Source of the DNA: Paludibacter sp. 47-17
GTDB lineage: Bacteria > Bacteroidota > Bacteroidia > Bacteroidales > Paludibacteraceae
Direction: 5' to 3'
DNA length: 64,000 bases
Assembly: GCA_001898935.1 (NCBI GenBank)
Contig: MKVT01000009.1
Coordinates: 124,001 to 188,000, forward strand
Part shown: in pieces, positions 53,323-61,330 of the stretch
How the letters are laid out: every line of letters begins with the position of its first letter
Numbering within the stretch: the first letter of the stretch is position 1
Translations under genes and position numbers: made by a program
Notes under the pieces: generated by a model
Told to the model about the DNA's origin: nothing
Seen by the model: the letters and a program-made list of their open reading frames with translations, nothing else
Databases searched by the model: none

Positions 53323-55014
53323 ATGAAAAAACTATATTTCACGCTGTTTACAGCCCTGTTGCTCTTCAGTACGGCATGCTCCGAATTAAATGAAATTGTA
53401 CTCGACGAATCGTTGACCGGCGGGGCCGACAGTACGATTGTCGAAAGTACCATATCGCCGGCATACGCCTTATTGCCCGATTTATTTCTTCACACCAAAT
53501 ACTTTGCTTTACAGGAAATTACGACCGACGAAGCCATATTGCCGTATCGGGGAGGTAAAGATTGGGGCGACAATGGGATTTATATCGCGCTCCATCAGCA
53601 TACCTACACTCCGGTGCACAGCAATGTGAAACAAGTCTGGGACAACCTTACAAAAATGATTGCTTATAGTGTTATTGCCATCAACGAATTAAGCCCGCTG
53701 GCATCGTCCAGCGAAGAGGCAAAGGTTTTTGTTGCCGAAGCACGCGGATTAAAAGCGTATTACAACATGCTGATGCTCGACCTGTGGGGCCTTGCATTCA
53801 AGAAAGAAAGTCCGGATGCAAAATCCGAAATTTTGCGTGGAGAGGCTGCCGTGGCGTATATCCAGTCGGAATTTGAAACCGCCCTTAAAGATCTGCGTAC
53901 CAACGTCGGTCCCGGCAGACTGACAAAGTACGGTGCCTATGCTCTTTTGACACGGCTCCATCTCAATGCAGCTGTGTACCGCGACCCGTATGCAACCAAT
54001 TTCACGTTCAAAGCAGCCGACATGGATAAGGTAATTGAATATACCGACCTGATTATCAATTCGGGACAGTATGAATTGGCCCGCGAATATTTCAGCATAT
54101 TCGACAATGATAATCATACGAACAAAGAGCTTATTTTTGCCATCGACCAACGCCAGGAACTAAATGGGCACAATCGTATGTCGTATTTCTCCATGTCGGG
54201 TAATTTCTATGGCAATGCGCTGGTACAAAAAGGAAACGGAACCGACGGACCCGGCATCACACCGGACTTTTACGATGCATGGGTCGAAGCTAACGGAGCT
54301 ACCGATCCGGCTGCAGCCGATTGCCGGTTCTGGTGGGAACGGTTGATCATCCCTTCCGATTCGGCAGTTACAGCCGATCAATATGAGCCCAATCGTGGAA
54401 TTTACAGGGGGATGCAGTACGGATTACAAAATACAGGATCACAAACGGCCTTCTTAAAAACGGCCGACGGACGCTTTAAAATAGGTAAAATTCGCGACTG
54501 GCGCCAGGCAGAAGCCAATGCAGTGGTGAATTATACCCGTGAAATAAACTTCACGGCAGCCGGAAGCGGCTACAACACCGGTTATCGCGTCCTGAAATAC
54601 CAGTGGAGCAAATCGTCGACCGACGGACGAAACAAAGGGGAGGCCGATTTGGTCATCGTACGGCTGGCCGATATATACCTGATGCGTGCCGAAGCAAAAC
54701 TTCGCAAGGGCAATACAGCCGGCGCGTTGGCTGATGTAAACCGTGTGCGATCGTCGCGCACAGCCCGTCCGACAGTGACTCCACAACCCTTAACCGCCCT
54801 CACCACCAATATTCTTTTTCGCGAACGCGGATTCGAGTTTTACTGGGAACATCAGCGTCGTACCGACATGATCCGGTTTGAAAAATACGAAGGTTCATGG
54901 ACTGAAAAAACCAACTCCGACCGGACAAAACGGTTATTCCCTATTCCCCAAACGGCCATCGACGGCGCATCCAAAACAGAGGGATATTTAATCCAGAATA
55001 CAGGTTATAATTGA
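53323..55014 (+). CDS. SusD/RagB-family surface lipoprotein
   Basis: A 563-residue lid protein of the SusCD complex. It has a lipoprotein signal with lipobox STAC (Cys19), TPR-like helices (VFVAEARGLKAYYNMLMLDLWG), and the C-terminal RagB domain with LADIYLMRAEAKLRKGNTAGALADVNRVRS and FRERGFEFYWEHQRRTDMIRF. It binds the substrate at the surface. A terminator at 55057-55090 ends the operon. Confidence 0.96.
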   Translation: MKKLYFTLFTALLLFSTACSELNEIVLDESLTGGADSTIVESTISPAYALLPDLFLHTKYFALQEITTDEAILPYRGGKDWGDNGIYIALHQHTYTPVHSNVKQVWDNLTKMIAYSVIAINELSPLASSSEEAKVFVAEARGLKAYYNMLMLDLWGLAFKKESPDAKSEILRGEAAVAYIQSEFETALKDLRTNVGPGRLTKYGAYALLTRLHLNAAVYRDPYATNFTFKAADMDKVIEYTDLIINSGQYELAREYFSIFDNDNHTNKELIFAIDQRQELNGHNRMSYFSMSGNFYGNALVQKGNGTDGPGITPDFYDAWVEANGATDPAAADCRFWWERLIIPSDSAVTADQYEPNRGIYRGMQYGLQNTGSQTAFLKTADGRFKIGKIRDWRQAEANAVVNYTREINFTAAGSGYNTGYRVLKYQWSKSSTDGRNKGEADLVIVRLADIYLMRAEAKLRKGNTAGALADVNRVRSSRTARPTVTPQPLTALTTNILFRERGFEFYWEHQRRTDMIRFEKYEGSWTEKTNSDRTKRLFPIPQTAIDGASKTEGYLIQNTGYN

Positions 55015-55056
55015 TTGGCTGGTTTTCTCTTCTGTAAAATCATTAACCCGACACTT

Positions 55057-55090
55057 CGGAGGACTTGTGATAAGTCTTCCGTTGTTTTTT
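55057..55090 (+). terminator. Intrinsic terminator of the susCD operon
   Basis: A 10-bp stem (55057-55066 with 55072-55081, one G-U) with a 5-base loop is followed by a T-rich run, 43 bases after the susD stop. Confidence 0.8.
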
Positions 55091-55092
55091 CC

Positions 55093-55100
55093 TATCTTTG
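55093..55100 (+). promoter_or_regulatory. -7 promoter element of the phosphoesterase gene
   Basis: TATCTTTG matches TAnnTTTG just after the susCD terminator. It gives a leader of about 75 bases. Confidence 0.55.
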
Positions 55101-55182
55101 CCTATGGATCAGGATCGGAAACTTTCAAAGGGATATAGAATAATACAGCCATTTTTAAACACATACTTTCCGCATTTCGCTT

Positions 55183-56169
55183 ATGAAAACGCTTCTCATT
55201 TTTATGACCCTCCTTTTCATCTCGGGCACTGCCCGAGCTGAATTAAAATTCCGGAACAACGGCACCTTTCGAATCGCACAAATTACCGATGTACACCACA
55301 AGTTAAACCATTCCAATGCAACCGAAGCCTTAACGAATCTTGGCATAGTGCTCGATAAAGTCAAACCCGATCTGATCTTTTTCACCGGTGATATCGTAGT
55401 CGACCAATCCATGAAACAAGCGTGGTACGAGGTGATCGGTTTAGCCATCCAACGGAATATACCATGGGCCGTAACCTTTGGAAATCACGATGATGAAAAC
55501 GGATCGACCCGCGTTGAAATCATGAATTATTTACGCTCTCTACCACTTTGCCTCGCGGTCGACGGGCCCGGTTCGGTAGCAGGTGTGGGTAATTATTTCC
55601 TGCGTGTCGAGTCGTCGGAGCGTAACGCCACCGCCGCCATTCTTTACGCCCTGGATTCGCACTCCTATAGTCCGGAAACGATCGAACAGGAAAAATACGG
55701 CTATTTCGATTTTAGTCAGGTCGACTGGTATCGTACGGTGAGCCGTCAACTCACACAGGAAAACAACGGCAAACCCTATCCTGCCCTGGCTTTTTTCCAT
55801 ATTCCGCTCCGCGAGTACGGACTCCTGAACGACAGCCTGAAATATACCCGCATCGGATCGCGACTGGAAACCGAATGTTATGGAGCATTAAACACCGGCA
55901 TGTATGCAGCCATGTTCGAGTCCGGCGATATCATGGCCACTTTTGCAGGACACGATCACCTGAACGACTATATAGGACGGCTGAATACCATATGCCTTGC
56001 TTATGGCCGGTTCTCGGGAAGTTCTACTACTTACGGTCATTTGCCAACCGGAATAAGGGTTATTGAACTCCTGGAGAACGAAAGGGCTTTCCGAACCTGG
56101 ATCAGCGATACCGTCGATGAAAGGGTTTATCCGGCTTTCTTCAACAACAACCGGCTTATTTCCGAATAG
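55183..56169 (+). CDS. Exported calcineurin-like metallophosphoesterase
   Basis: This 328-residue protein has a signal peptide (residues 1-19, ending TARA) and the five metallophosphoesterase motifs: QITDVHH (about 33-39), FFTGDIV, TFGNHDDE, FFHIPLREY, and FAGHDHLN. The fold resembles the purple-acid-phosphatase-type proteins of Bacteroidota. It would hydrolyse phosphomonoesters or diesters in the periplasm or at the surface. It has its own promoter directly after susCD. Together with the PHP protein before susC it suggests a phosphorylated substrate. Confidence 0.9.
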   Translation: MKTLLIFMTLLFISGTARAELKFRNNGTFRIAQITDVHHKLNHSNATEALTNLGIVLDKVKPDLIFFTGDIVVDQSMKQAWYEVIGLAIQRNIPWAVTFGNHDDENGSTRVEIMNYLRSLPLCLAVDGPGSVAGVGNYFLRVESSERNATAAILYALDSHSYSPETIEQEKYGYFDFSQVDWYRTVSRQLTQENNGKPYPALAFFHIPLREYGLLNDSLKYTRIGSRLETECYGALNTGMYAAMFESGDIMATFAGHDHLNDYIGRLNTICLAYGRFSGSSTTYGHLPTGIRVIELLENERAFRTWISDTVDERVYPAFFNNNRLISE

Positions 56170-56197
56170 GCGCCATCGACTTACCACACAAAAGTTG

Positions 56198-56205
56198 TAT
56201 CTTTG
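56198..56205 (+). promoter_or_regulatory. -7 promoter element of the HIT gene
   Basis: TATCTTTG matches TAnnTTTG, 25 bases before the ATG at 56231. It supports that start against longer frames reaching into the phosphoesterase gene. Confidence 0.6.
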
Positions 56206-56230
56206 CAATTCACGCAAAATACAACCCATC

Positions 56231-56659
56231 ATGATTACACCTGTTTCCGAATGCCTGTATTGCAGCCATCTGCCCATCCTCGACGAACTGATGATCAAAA
56301 TTGCCGACCTGCAGGTTTCGCAGCTCTTTTTATTCAAAGAGCAATCGCACTCCGGCCGTTGCAATGTGGTATACAACAACCACGGAGTTGAACTGGACGA
56401 ACTTCCGGCCGGCGAACGCGAGAAATTCATGCACGATGTGGCGACGGCGGCCAAAGCTATCCGGCAAAGTTTCAATCCCGATAAGATTAATTACGGCGCT
56501 TTCTCCGATAAACTATCCCACCTTCACTTCCACTTAGTGCCCAAGTATGTCGACGGATACAACTTCGGGGGTGTGATCGAAATGAATCCTCAGAAAACCT
56601 ATCTCACCGAAGCCGAATACCGTGAAATAATCGGAAAAATCAATGCGAACCTGAAATAA
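56231..56659 (+). CDS. HIT-family nucleotide hydrolase/transferase
   Basis: This 142-residue protein has a CxxC near the N terminus (CLYC, residues 8-11) and the histidine triad HLHFHLVPK near residue 100. HIT proteins hydrolyse or transfer nucleoside phosphates such as Ap4A or adenosine phosphoramidates. The substrate cannot be told. CotH follows after 11 bases and may be cotranscribed. Confidence 0.88.
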   Translation: MITPVSECLYCSHLPILDELMIKIADLQVSQLFLFKEQSHSGRCNVVYNNHGVELDELPAGEREKFMHDVATAAKAIRQSFNPDKINYGAFSDKLSHLHFHLVPKYVDGYNFGGVIEMNPQKTYLTEAEYREIIGKINANLK

Positions 56660-56670
56660 ACCGGGCGCCT

Positions 56671-58116
56671 ATGGATCAATCGCGACGATATCCCGCATTC
56701 CGGACGCCTGGCGGTAATCCTGAATCGATCCGGAGCGCATGGAGTTCTGTGACTACCCGCTTGCAACTCCTCGCCGCAACCGTCGTTTTCGGTTTGTTGC
56801 CGGTGGCGTGTGCCGACGATACCTCCGACTCCTTGCCCACCGATCCGTCGTACGTGTTCGACATTACTGCGCTTTCCGACCTACATCTTACCATTGCGGA
56901 AGATGAGTGGAATAAGCTGCTCGACTACTACGACAGGAATCCGTACAACGAGGAATGTGTGGTGGCTGCAATGCGGTTTACCAAAAAAGGAAAAACCGAC
57001 CTGGTCGAAACCGTAGGAGTCAGGTTGCGGGGGAACACCTCCCGGCGCCGGCCCGAAGGAACAAAGGGAGAATGGCACAACGCATCGTCAGCCGATTGGC
57101 ATCACGCCAGTTTTTCGGTCGACATTAACCGGTTCGTGCCGGGGCAACGCTACGCCGGGCTGAAAAAAATAAACCTGAAATGGTTCAAGGACGACGCGAC
57201 TTACGTGCGGGAAATCTACTGCTACGATTTATTCGAACGCTTCGGGGTATGGACGGCTCCCCAATCGAGCTATTGCCGGCTGTATCTCCGTATCGGCGAC
57301 ACTGGCGAAACGGCTTATTTCGGAGTCTATCAACTGCTCGAATCGATCGATTCGGAATTTCTAGCGACGCGCTCCAATCGCCTTGGCAGTAAGGAAGGCT
57401 TTTTGTGGAAAGCCAACTGGGGCGCCAGCTTTCGTACGGCCGACCGAACCAGAATGGACGTGGAAAGGGTGACCCTCGCCGAAACCTACAAACCGGCTTA
57501 CGACTTAAAAAACCGGCCTGCAGAGCTCGAAACAGCCCGGAACCAGCTATCCGGATTCATCCATAATTACAACACCCTGCAGGGAAATGCATTCCGCGAA
57601 TGGGTGGTGACCCGCATGGACGTGCCCCTGTTTCTGAAAACCTATGCTGTGAGTGTGCTGTGCGGCATGTGGGACGATTACTGGAATAATCAGAATAATT
57701 TTTATTTTTATTTTACTCCCGGAGGCAAGTTCTATTTCATTCCCTACGACTACGACAATACACTGGGTACTTCATTACTGATGCCCGACTCAGGTACACG
57801 CGACCTGCTCCGCTGGGGAAACCCGGACCATCCGCTGGTGGTCAAATTGCTGGAGGTACCCGAATTCCGCACCTTGTACGTACAGTACCTGCACGAATTG
57901 TGCGATCCTTCGAAGGATTTATTTTCGTACGGGCGCAGCAGAATCCGCATATTGAACTGGCACGCATTGATCAGGGATCACATTGCCAACGACACCGGCG
58001 AAGACATGGAAATTGCCGACCGTCCCGCATCGTGGGGAAATTGCGGGTTTTACCACTTACTCGATCCGACAACTAATTATTTTGTTATCCGAGCCGGGAA
58101 TTTGCCCCCTCAGTAA
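56671..58116 (+). CDS. CotH-like kinase-fold lipoprotein
   Basis: This 481-residue protein has a lipoprotein signal with LPVAC around residue 49, preceded by a long basic N terminus; a GTG at 56749 would give a more usual signal length. The CotH domain shows VRLRGNTSRR, KKINLKWFKDDATYVRE, and the metal-binding DYDNTLG motif in FIPYDYDNTLG. CotH is an atypical kinase that phosphorylates spore-coat proteins in Bacillus. In Bacteroidota its role on the surface is unclear. Confidence 0.88.
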   Translation: MDQSRRYPAFRTPGGNPESIRSAWSSVTTRLQLLAATVVFGLLPVACADDTSDSLPTDPSYVFDITALSDLHLTIAEDEWNKLLDYYDRNPYNEECVVAAMRFTKKGKTDLVETVGVRLRGNTSRRRPEGTKGEWHNASSADWHHASFSVDINRFVPGQRYAGLKKINLKWFKDDATYVREIYCYDLFERFGVWTAPQSSYCRLYLRIGDTGETAYFGVYQLLESIDSEFLATRSNRLGSKEGFLWKANWGASFRTADRTRMDVERVTLAETYKPAYDLKNRPAELETARNQLSGFIHNYNTLQGNAFREWVVTRMDVPLFLKTYAVSVLCGMWDDYWNNQNNFYFYFTPGGKFYFIPYDYDNTLGTSLLMPDSGTRDLLRWGNPDHPLVVKLLEVPEFRTLYVQYLHELCDPSKDLFSYGRSRIRILNWHALIRDHIANDTGEDMEIADRPASWGNCGFYHLLDPTTNYFVIRAGNLPPQ

Positions 58117-58132
58117 CAAACGAGCACTACAT

Positions 58133-59377
58133 ATGGAAGTTCTTTTTATCCTCATCGGTCTTTTGGCCGGCGCCGGCATCGGCTGGCTGGCCGCACATTT
58201 AAAAGCACAGCAACGCTACAACCTGCTGAACCTGGAATACACGGCTTTCAAAGCCAGCAAGCTGGCCGAACTCAAAGCTGCTGCCGATACGCTCGAAACC
58301 CAGAAGGCAGAAATGATGGCGTTGAGTAAAAAATTCAACCTGGAGTTTGAGAATATTGCCGGCAGAATTCTGGAAACCAAAGCCGAAAAATTCACCGAGC
58401 TGAACAAAACAAACTTAAAAAACATACTGGAACCACTGGGACAGAATATCGAAAACTTTAAAAAAACAGTACACGAAACCTATATAAACGAATCAAGGGA
58501 ACGCTTTTCGCTGGGCGAAAAAGTGAAAGAACTGACCGAGTTAAACCAGCAAATAAGCAAGGAAGCCCGCGACCTGACACGGGCCCTGAAGGGTGAAGCC
58601 AAAACCCAGGGGCGATGGGGCGAAATGATTCTGGAAACTATTCTCGAAAAATCGGGCTTGCATAAGAACGAAGAATATTTCATGGAACATCAGCTTACCG
58701 ATGAGCAGGGACGTGCACTCCGGTCGGCAGCCGAGGGTAAAAAAATGCGTCCCGACGCAGTGATCAAATACCCCGACAACCGCAATGTGATTATTGATTC
58801 CAAGGTCTCGCTCAATGCCTTTATCCGCTACCTCGAATCGTCGGATACCGACCAACAGCAGAAGGAATTGGCAGCCCACGTAACCGCCGTCAAAAACCAT
58901 ATCATAGCGCTCAGCACCAAGGGATACGACGATTTCGACAAGTCGCTCGACTTCGTGATGATGTTCATCCCCAGCGAGCCGGCCTACATAGCTGCCCTGC
59001 AGGGCGACCCCGAAATATGGAATTTCGCCTACGACAAACGCATTCTGTTGCTCAGCCCCACGAATCTCATCACATCGTTGAAGCTCATTGTCGACCTGTG
59101 GAAACGCGAGAAGCACAACCGCAACGCCCAGGACATTGCCGAGAGGGGGGCCAAAATGTACGACAAACTGGTGGGCTTTGTGGCTAATCTCGAAGAAGTA
59201 GGTAAGAACCTCGCCAAAGCGCAGGAAGCCTATGCCGATTCGTACAAGCAACTCACCACCGGCAACGACAACCTGGTAGCTCAGGCCACGAAAATGAAAA
59301 AATTAGGATTGAAGACAAAGAAGCAGCTGCCCAACGAACTGCTAAGAGAAACATCGGATCATGAACAAAACGAATAA
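58133..59377 (+). CDS. rmuC: DNA recombination protein RmuC
   Basis: RmuC limits inversions at short repeats and has a PD-(D/E)XK-like nuclease core. The 414-residue protein has an N-terminal membrane helix (residues 3-20), a long coiled coil (about 25-150), and the RmuC domain with GRWGEMILETILEKSGL, RPDAVIKYPDNRNVIIDSKVSLNAF and FVMMFIPSEPAY. The ATG at 58133 begins the helix. It lies 16 bases after the CotH-like gene. Confidence 0.95.
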   Translation: MEVLFILIGLLAGAGIGWLAAHLKAQQRYNLLNLEYTAFKASKLAELKAAADTLETQKAEMMALSKKFNLEFENIAGRILETKAEKFTELNKTNLKNILEPLGQNIENFKKTVHETYINESRERFSLGEKVKELTELNQQISKEARDLTRALKGEAKTQGRWGEMILETILEKSGLHKNEEYFMEHQLTDEQGRALRSAAEGKKMRPDAVIKYPDNRNVIIDSKVSLNAFIRYLESSDTDQQQKELAAHVTAVKNHIIALSTKGYDDFDKSLDFVMMFIPSEPAYIAALQGDPEIWNFAYDKRILLLSPTNLITSLKLIVDLWKREKHNRNAQDIAERGAKMYDKLVGFVANLEEVGKNLAKAQEAYADSYKQLTTGNDNLVAQATKMKKLGLKTKKQLPNELLRETSDHEQNE

Positions 59378-59406
59378 GAACTTTTTATAACTAACAGGAA
59401 GACACC

Positions 59407-60192
59407 ATGAAAAAGTCAATAATTGCAGCCGTCGTACTCTCACAACTTATGTTTCTTCCGGCCCGCGCTTCCAACAAGCAAACAGGCGAATGGCAACAAC
59501 TGTTTAACGGTAAAGATCTTACGGGCTGGACAGTAAAAATGAAAGGCTACGATGTCGGGGAGAATTTCGGAAACACGTTCAGGGTAGAAGACGGTATGTT
59601 GAAAGTGCGCTACGATGCGTACGATACATTCAACGACCGGTTTGCCCATCTTTTCTACAAAGATAAATTCTCGCATTATCGGATCCGGTTTGAGTATCGG
59701 ATGGTAGGCGAGCAATGCCCCGGTGCACCTGGGTGGGCTTATAAAAACACCGGAATCTTGATTCACGGACAAACTCCCGAATCGATGGACAAAGATCAGG
59801 ACTTTCCGGTTTCCATTGAAGTTCAGCTGCTTGGAGGCGATGCTGTGGGCGAAAGACCTACCGGAAACGTATGCACGCCCGGCACCAACATTGTGATGAA
59901 TAACGAACTGATCCTGGAACATTGCACCCCTTCGTCCGGCAAAACGTACAGAGGCGATGAATGGGTGAAGGTAGAAATTGAAGTTCGGGGCAACACTATA
60001 ATCAAGCACATCATCAATGGCGATACGGTGATGGTATACAGTCGGCCGCAATTAGACAAGCGCGAACCCGGTTTTGAAAAACTGCTCGCCTTAAATGGTG
60101 GTCAGGTGATGCTGAACGAAGGAACTATTTGTCTGCAAAGCGAAAGTCACCCCTGCGATTTCCGGAATATAGAAATTATGGTATTGAAATAA
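59407..60192 (+). CDS. Exported DUF1080 (3-keto-disaccharide hydrolase-type) protein
   Basis: A 261-residue protein with a signal peptide (residues 1-21, ending PARA) and the DUF1080 beta-sandwich: WQQLFNGKDLTGW (about 28-40), NTGILIHGQ, and VSIEVQLLGGD. Some members hydrolyse 3-keto-glucosides; others may only bind sugars. The gene follows rmuC by 29 bases and is the last gene with the base composition of the main chromosome. Confidence 0.9.
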   Translation: MKKSIIAAVVLSQLMFLPARASNKQTGEWQQLFNGKDLTGWTVKMKGYDVGENFGNTFRVEDGMLKVRYDAYDTFNDRFAHLFYKDKFSHYRIRFEYRMVGEQCPGAPGWAYKNTGILIHGQTPESMDKDQDFPVSIEVQLLGGDAVGERPTGNVCTPGTNIVMNNELILEHCTPSSGKTYRGDEWVKVEIEVRGNTIIKHIINGDTVMVYSRPQLDKREPGFEKLLALNGGQVMLNEGTICLQSESHPCDFRNIEIMVLK

Positions 60193-60271
60193 GCGATGAT
60201 GAGCCGGATTATCACTCCCCAACACAACCTCCGCGAGCGATAAAGATCTGTTACATCACGCAGGAGTTTTT

Positions 60272-60540
60272 GTGAGACAGCATCGCATGGAGCTGAACAA
60301 AACTCAGGGTGAATTCGCTACTGTAGCCGGGATTAATCGTTCTGAGTCCGCTGGCACCGGCCAAGCTACAAAAAGAAAAGTTCCAACGGGCAAGATCAAA
60401 ACCGAAGACGCAGGGGCGGCTGCCGGACAGCGTGAATCCCGGTTACAATGCCCTGGTGTATTGCCCCCTGTGACATCACCTCACAAACCACATCGGTTTG
60501 TTCCCGGGCTAGTTGGTTGGATGGCAGTTCCGAGAAGATA
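60272..60540 (+). pseudogene. Possible decayed helix-turn-helix remnant at the island boundary
   Basis: The 348 bases between DUF1080 and the first AT-rich gene hold no normal gene. From GTG 60272 a frame is open and contains LNKTQGEFATVAGINRSE and KRKVPTGK, which resemble the two ends of an XRE-type helix-turn-helix with a garbled middle. The rest reads like non-coding sequence. It is in frame with the next ORF, which may be accidental. Confidence 0.3.
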
Positions 60541-60820
60541 CATGGATGCGATTATGAATGTTAACATAGTACCAAAGCAAATATATGGTATTATTAAAGG
60601 TGTTAGTCTTATTAAAAACGAAATAGATTTTAGTGTTGATATTGAACACCCTGCAAATAACCCTATTAAGGCTAAGTTCAGCCCTGATTTAACCGAAATG
60701 GTAAAAGAATACTTAGATTGTTTCGCAGTATGTGAGTTCAATGTTACAACAACTTTTAATGAAGTTACAGAGGTTGAAACAAGTAAATATGATCTTATAA
60801 ATATTTATCCAGCACCATAA
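60541..60820 (+). CDS. Small unknown protein of the AT-rich island
   Basis: A protein of 92 residues from ATG 60541 (or 89 from ATG 60553); the frame is open back to GTG 60272 but that part has different composition. It is mildly acidic, with no signal peptide or membrane helix, and I recognise no family. It ends 9 bases before the nuclease-like gene, which suggests an operon with it and hsdS. Confidence 0.55.
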
Positions 60821-60829
60821 TTATAACAT

Positions 60830-61330
60830 ATGACACTTACCCCCGTACAAATAACAGAACTCAAAGCAATGATAAATAATGCATTGCAACAGCTCTACGA
60901 TACTGACATTTTATTAATAAATCGTCATGCCCATGAACGTTCAATTGCATTTCGTTTTGGATTGTACTTCACCGCATTAGTTCCTGCTTCAAGTTTTGTC
61001 AGGGATTATAATATCACAGTTGATTTTGATTATAACCGCAATGGTGAAAACGTAAAAGGGTTACTTGGTTTTAATAATAGACATGGAGTTTTTCCTGATG
61101 TTATTTTACACCGTAGAGGTCATAACGATGTGAATATTTTAGTAATTGAATTTAAAGGTATTTGGAATACAAGACAACGTGAAAGAGAGGTTGATATTCG
61201 CAAGCTTATAGAATTTACACACCCACAAAGAAACGATTATCAATATGGTTTAGGCGCTTTTGTTGATTTGTACCCAGCACATGATAAAACACGAATCACT
61301 TATTTTATCAATGGAGAGCAAGAACAATGA
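60830..61330 (+). CDS. PD-(D/E)XK nuclease-like protein coupled to hsdS
   Basis: A 166-residue protein with a central GVFPDVILHRRG...NILVIEFKG, that is PD, a spacer of about 15 residues, then E-x-K, the metal-binding core of the restriction-nuclease fold. Helices precede it and a short beta region follows. It is far too short for HsdR and has no helicase motifs. Its stop overlaps the hsdS start in an ATGA arrangement, so the two are translationally coupled. The role is unknown; a restriction or accessory function with HsdS is inferred. Confidence 0.65.
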   Translation: MTLTPVQITELKAMINNALQQLYDTDILLINRHAHERSIAFRFGLYFTALVPASSFVRDYNITVDFDYNRNGENVKGLLGFNNRHGVFPDVILHRRGHNDVNILVIEFKGIWNTRQREREVDIRKLIEFTHPQRNDYQYGLGAFVDLYPAHDKTRITYFINGEQEQ

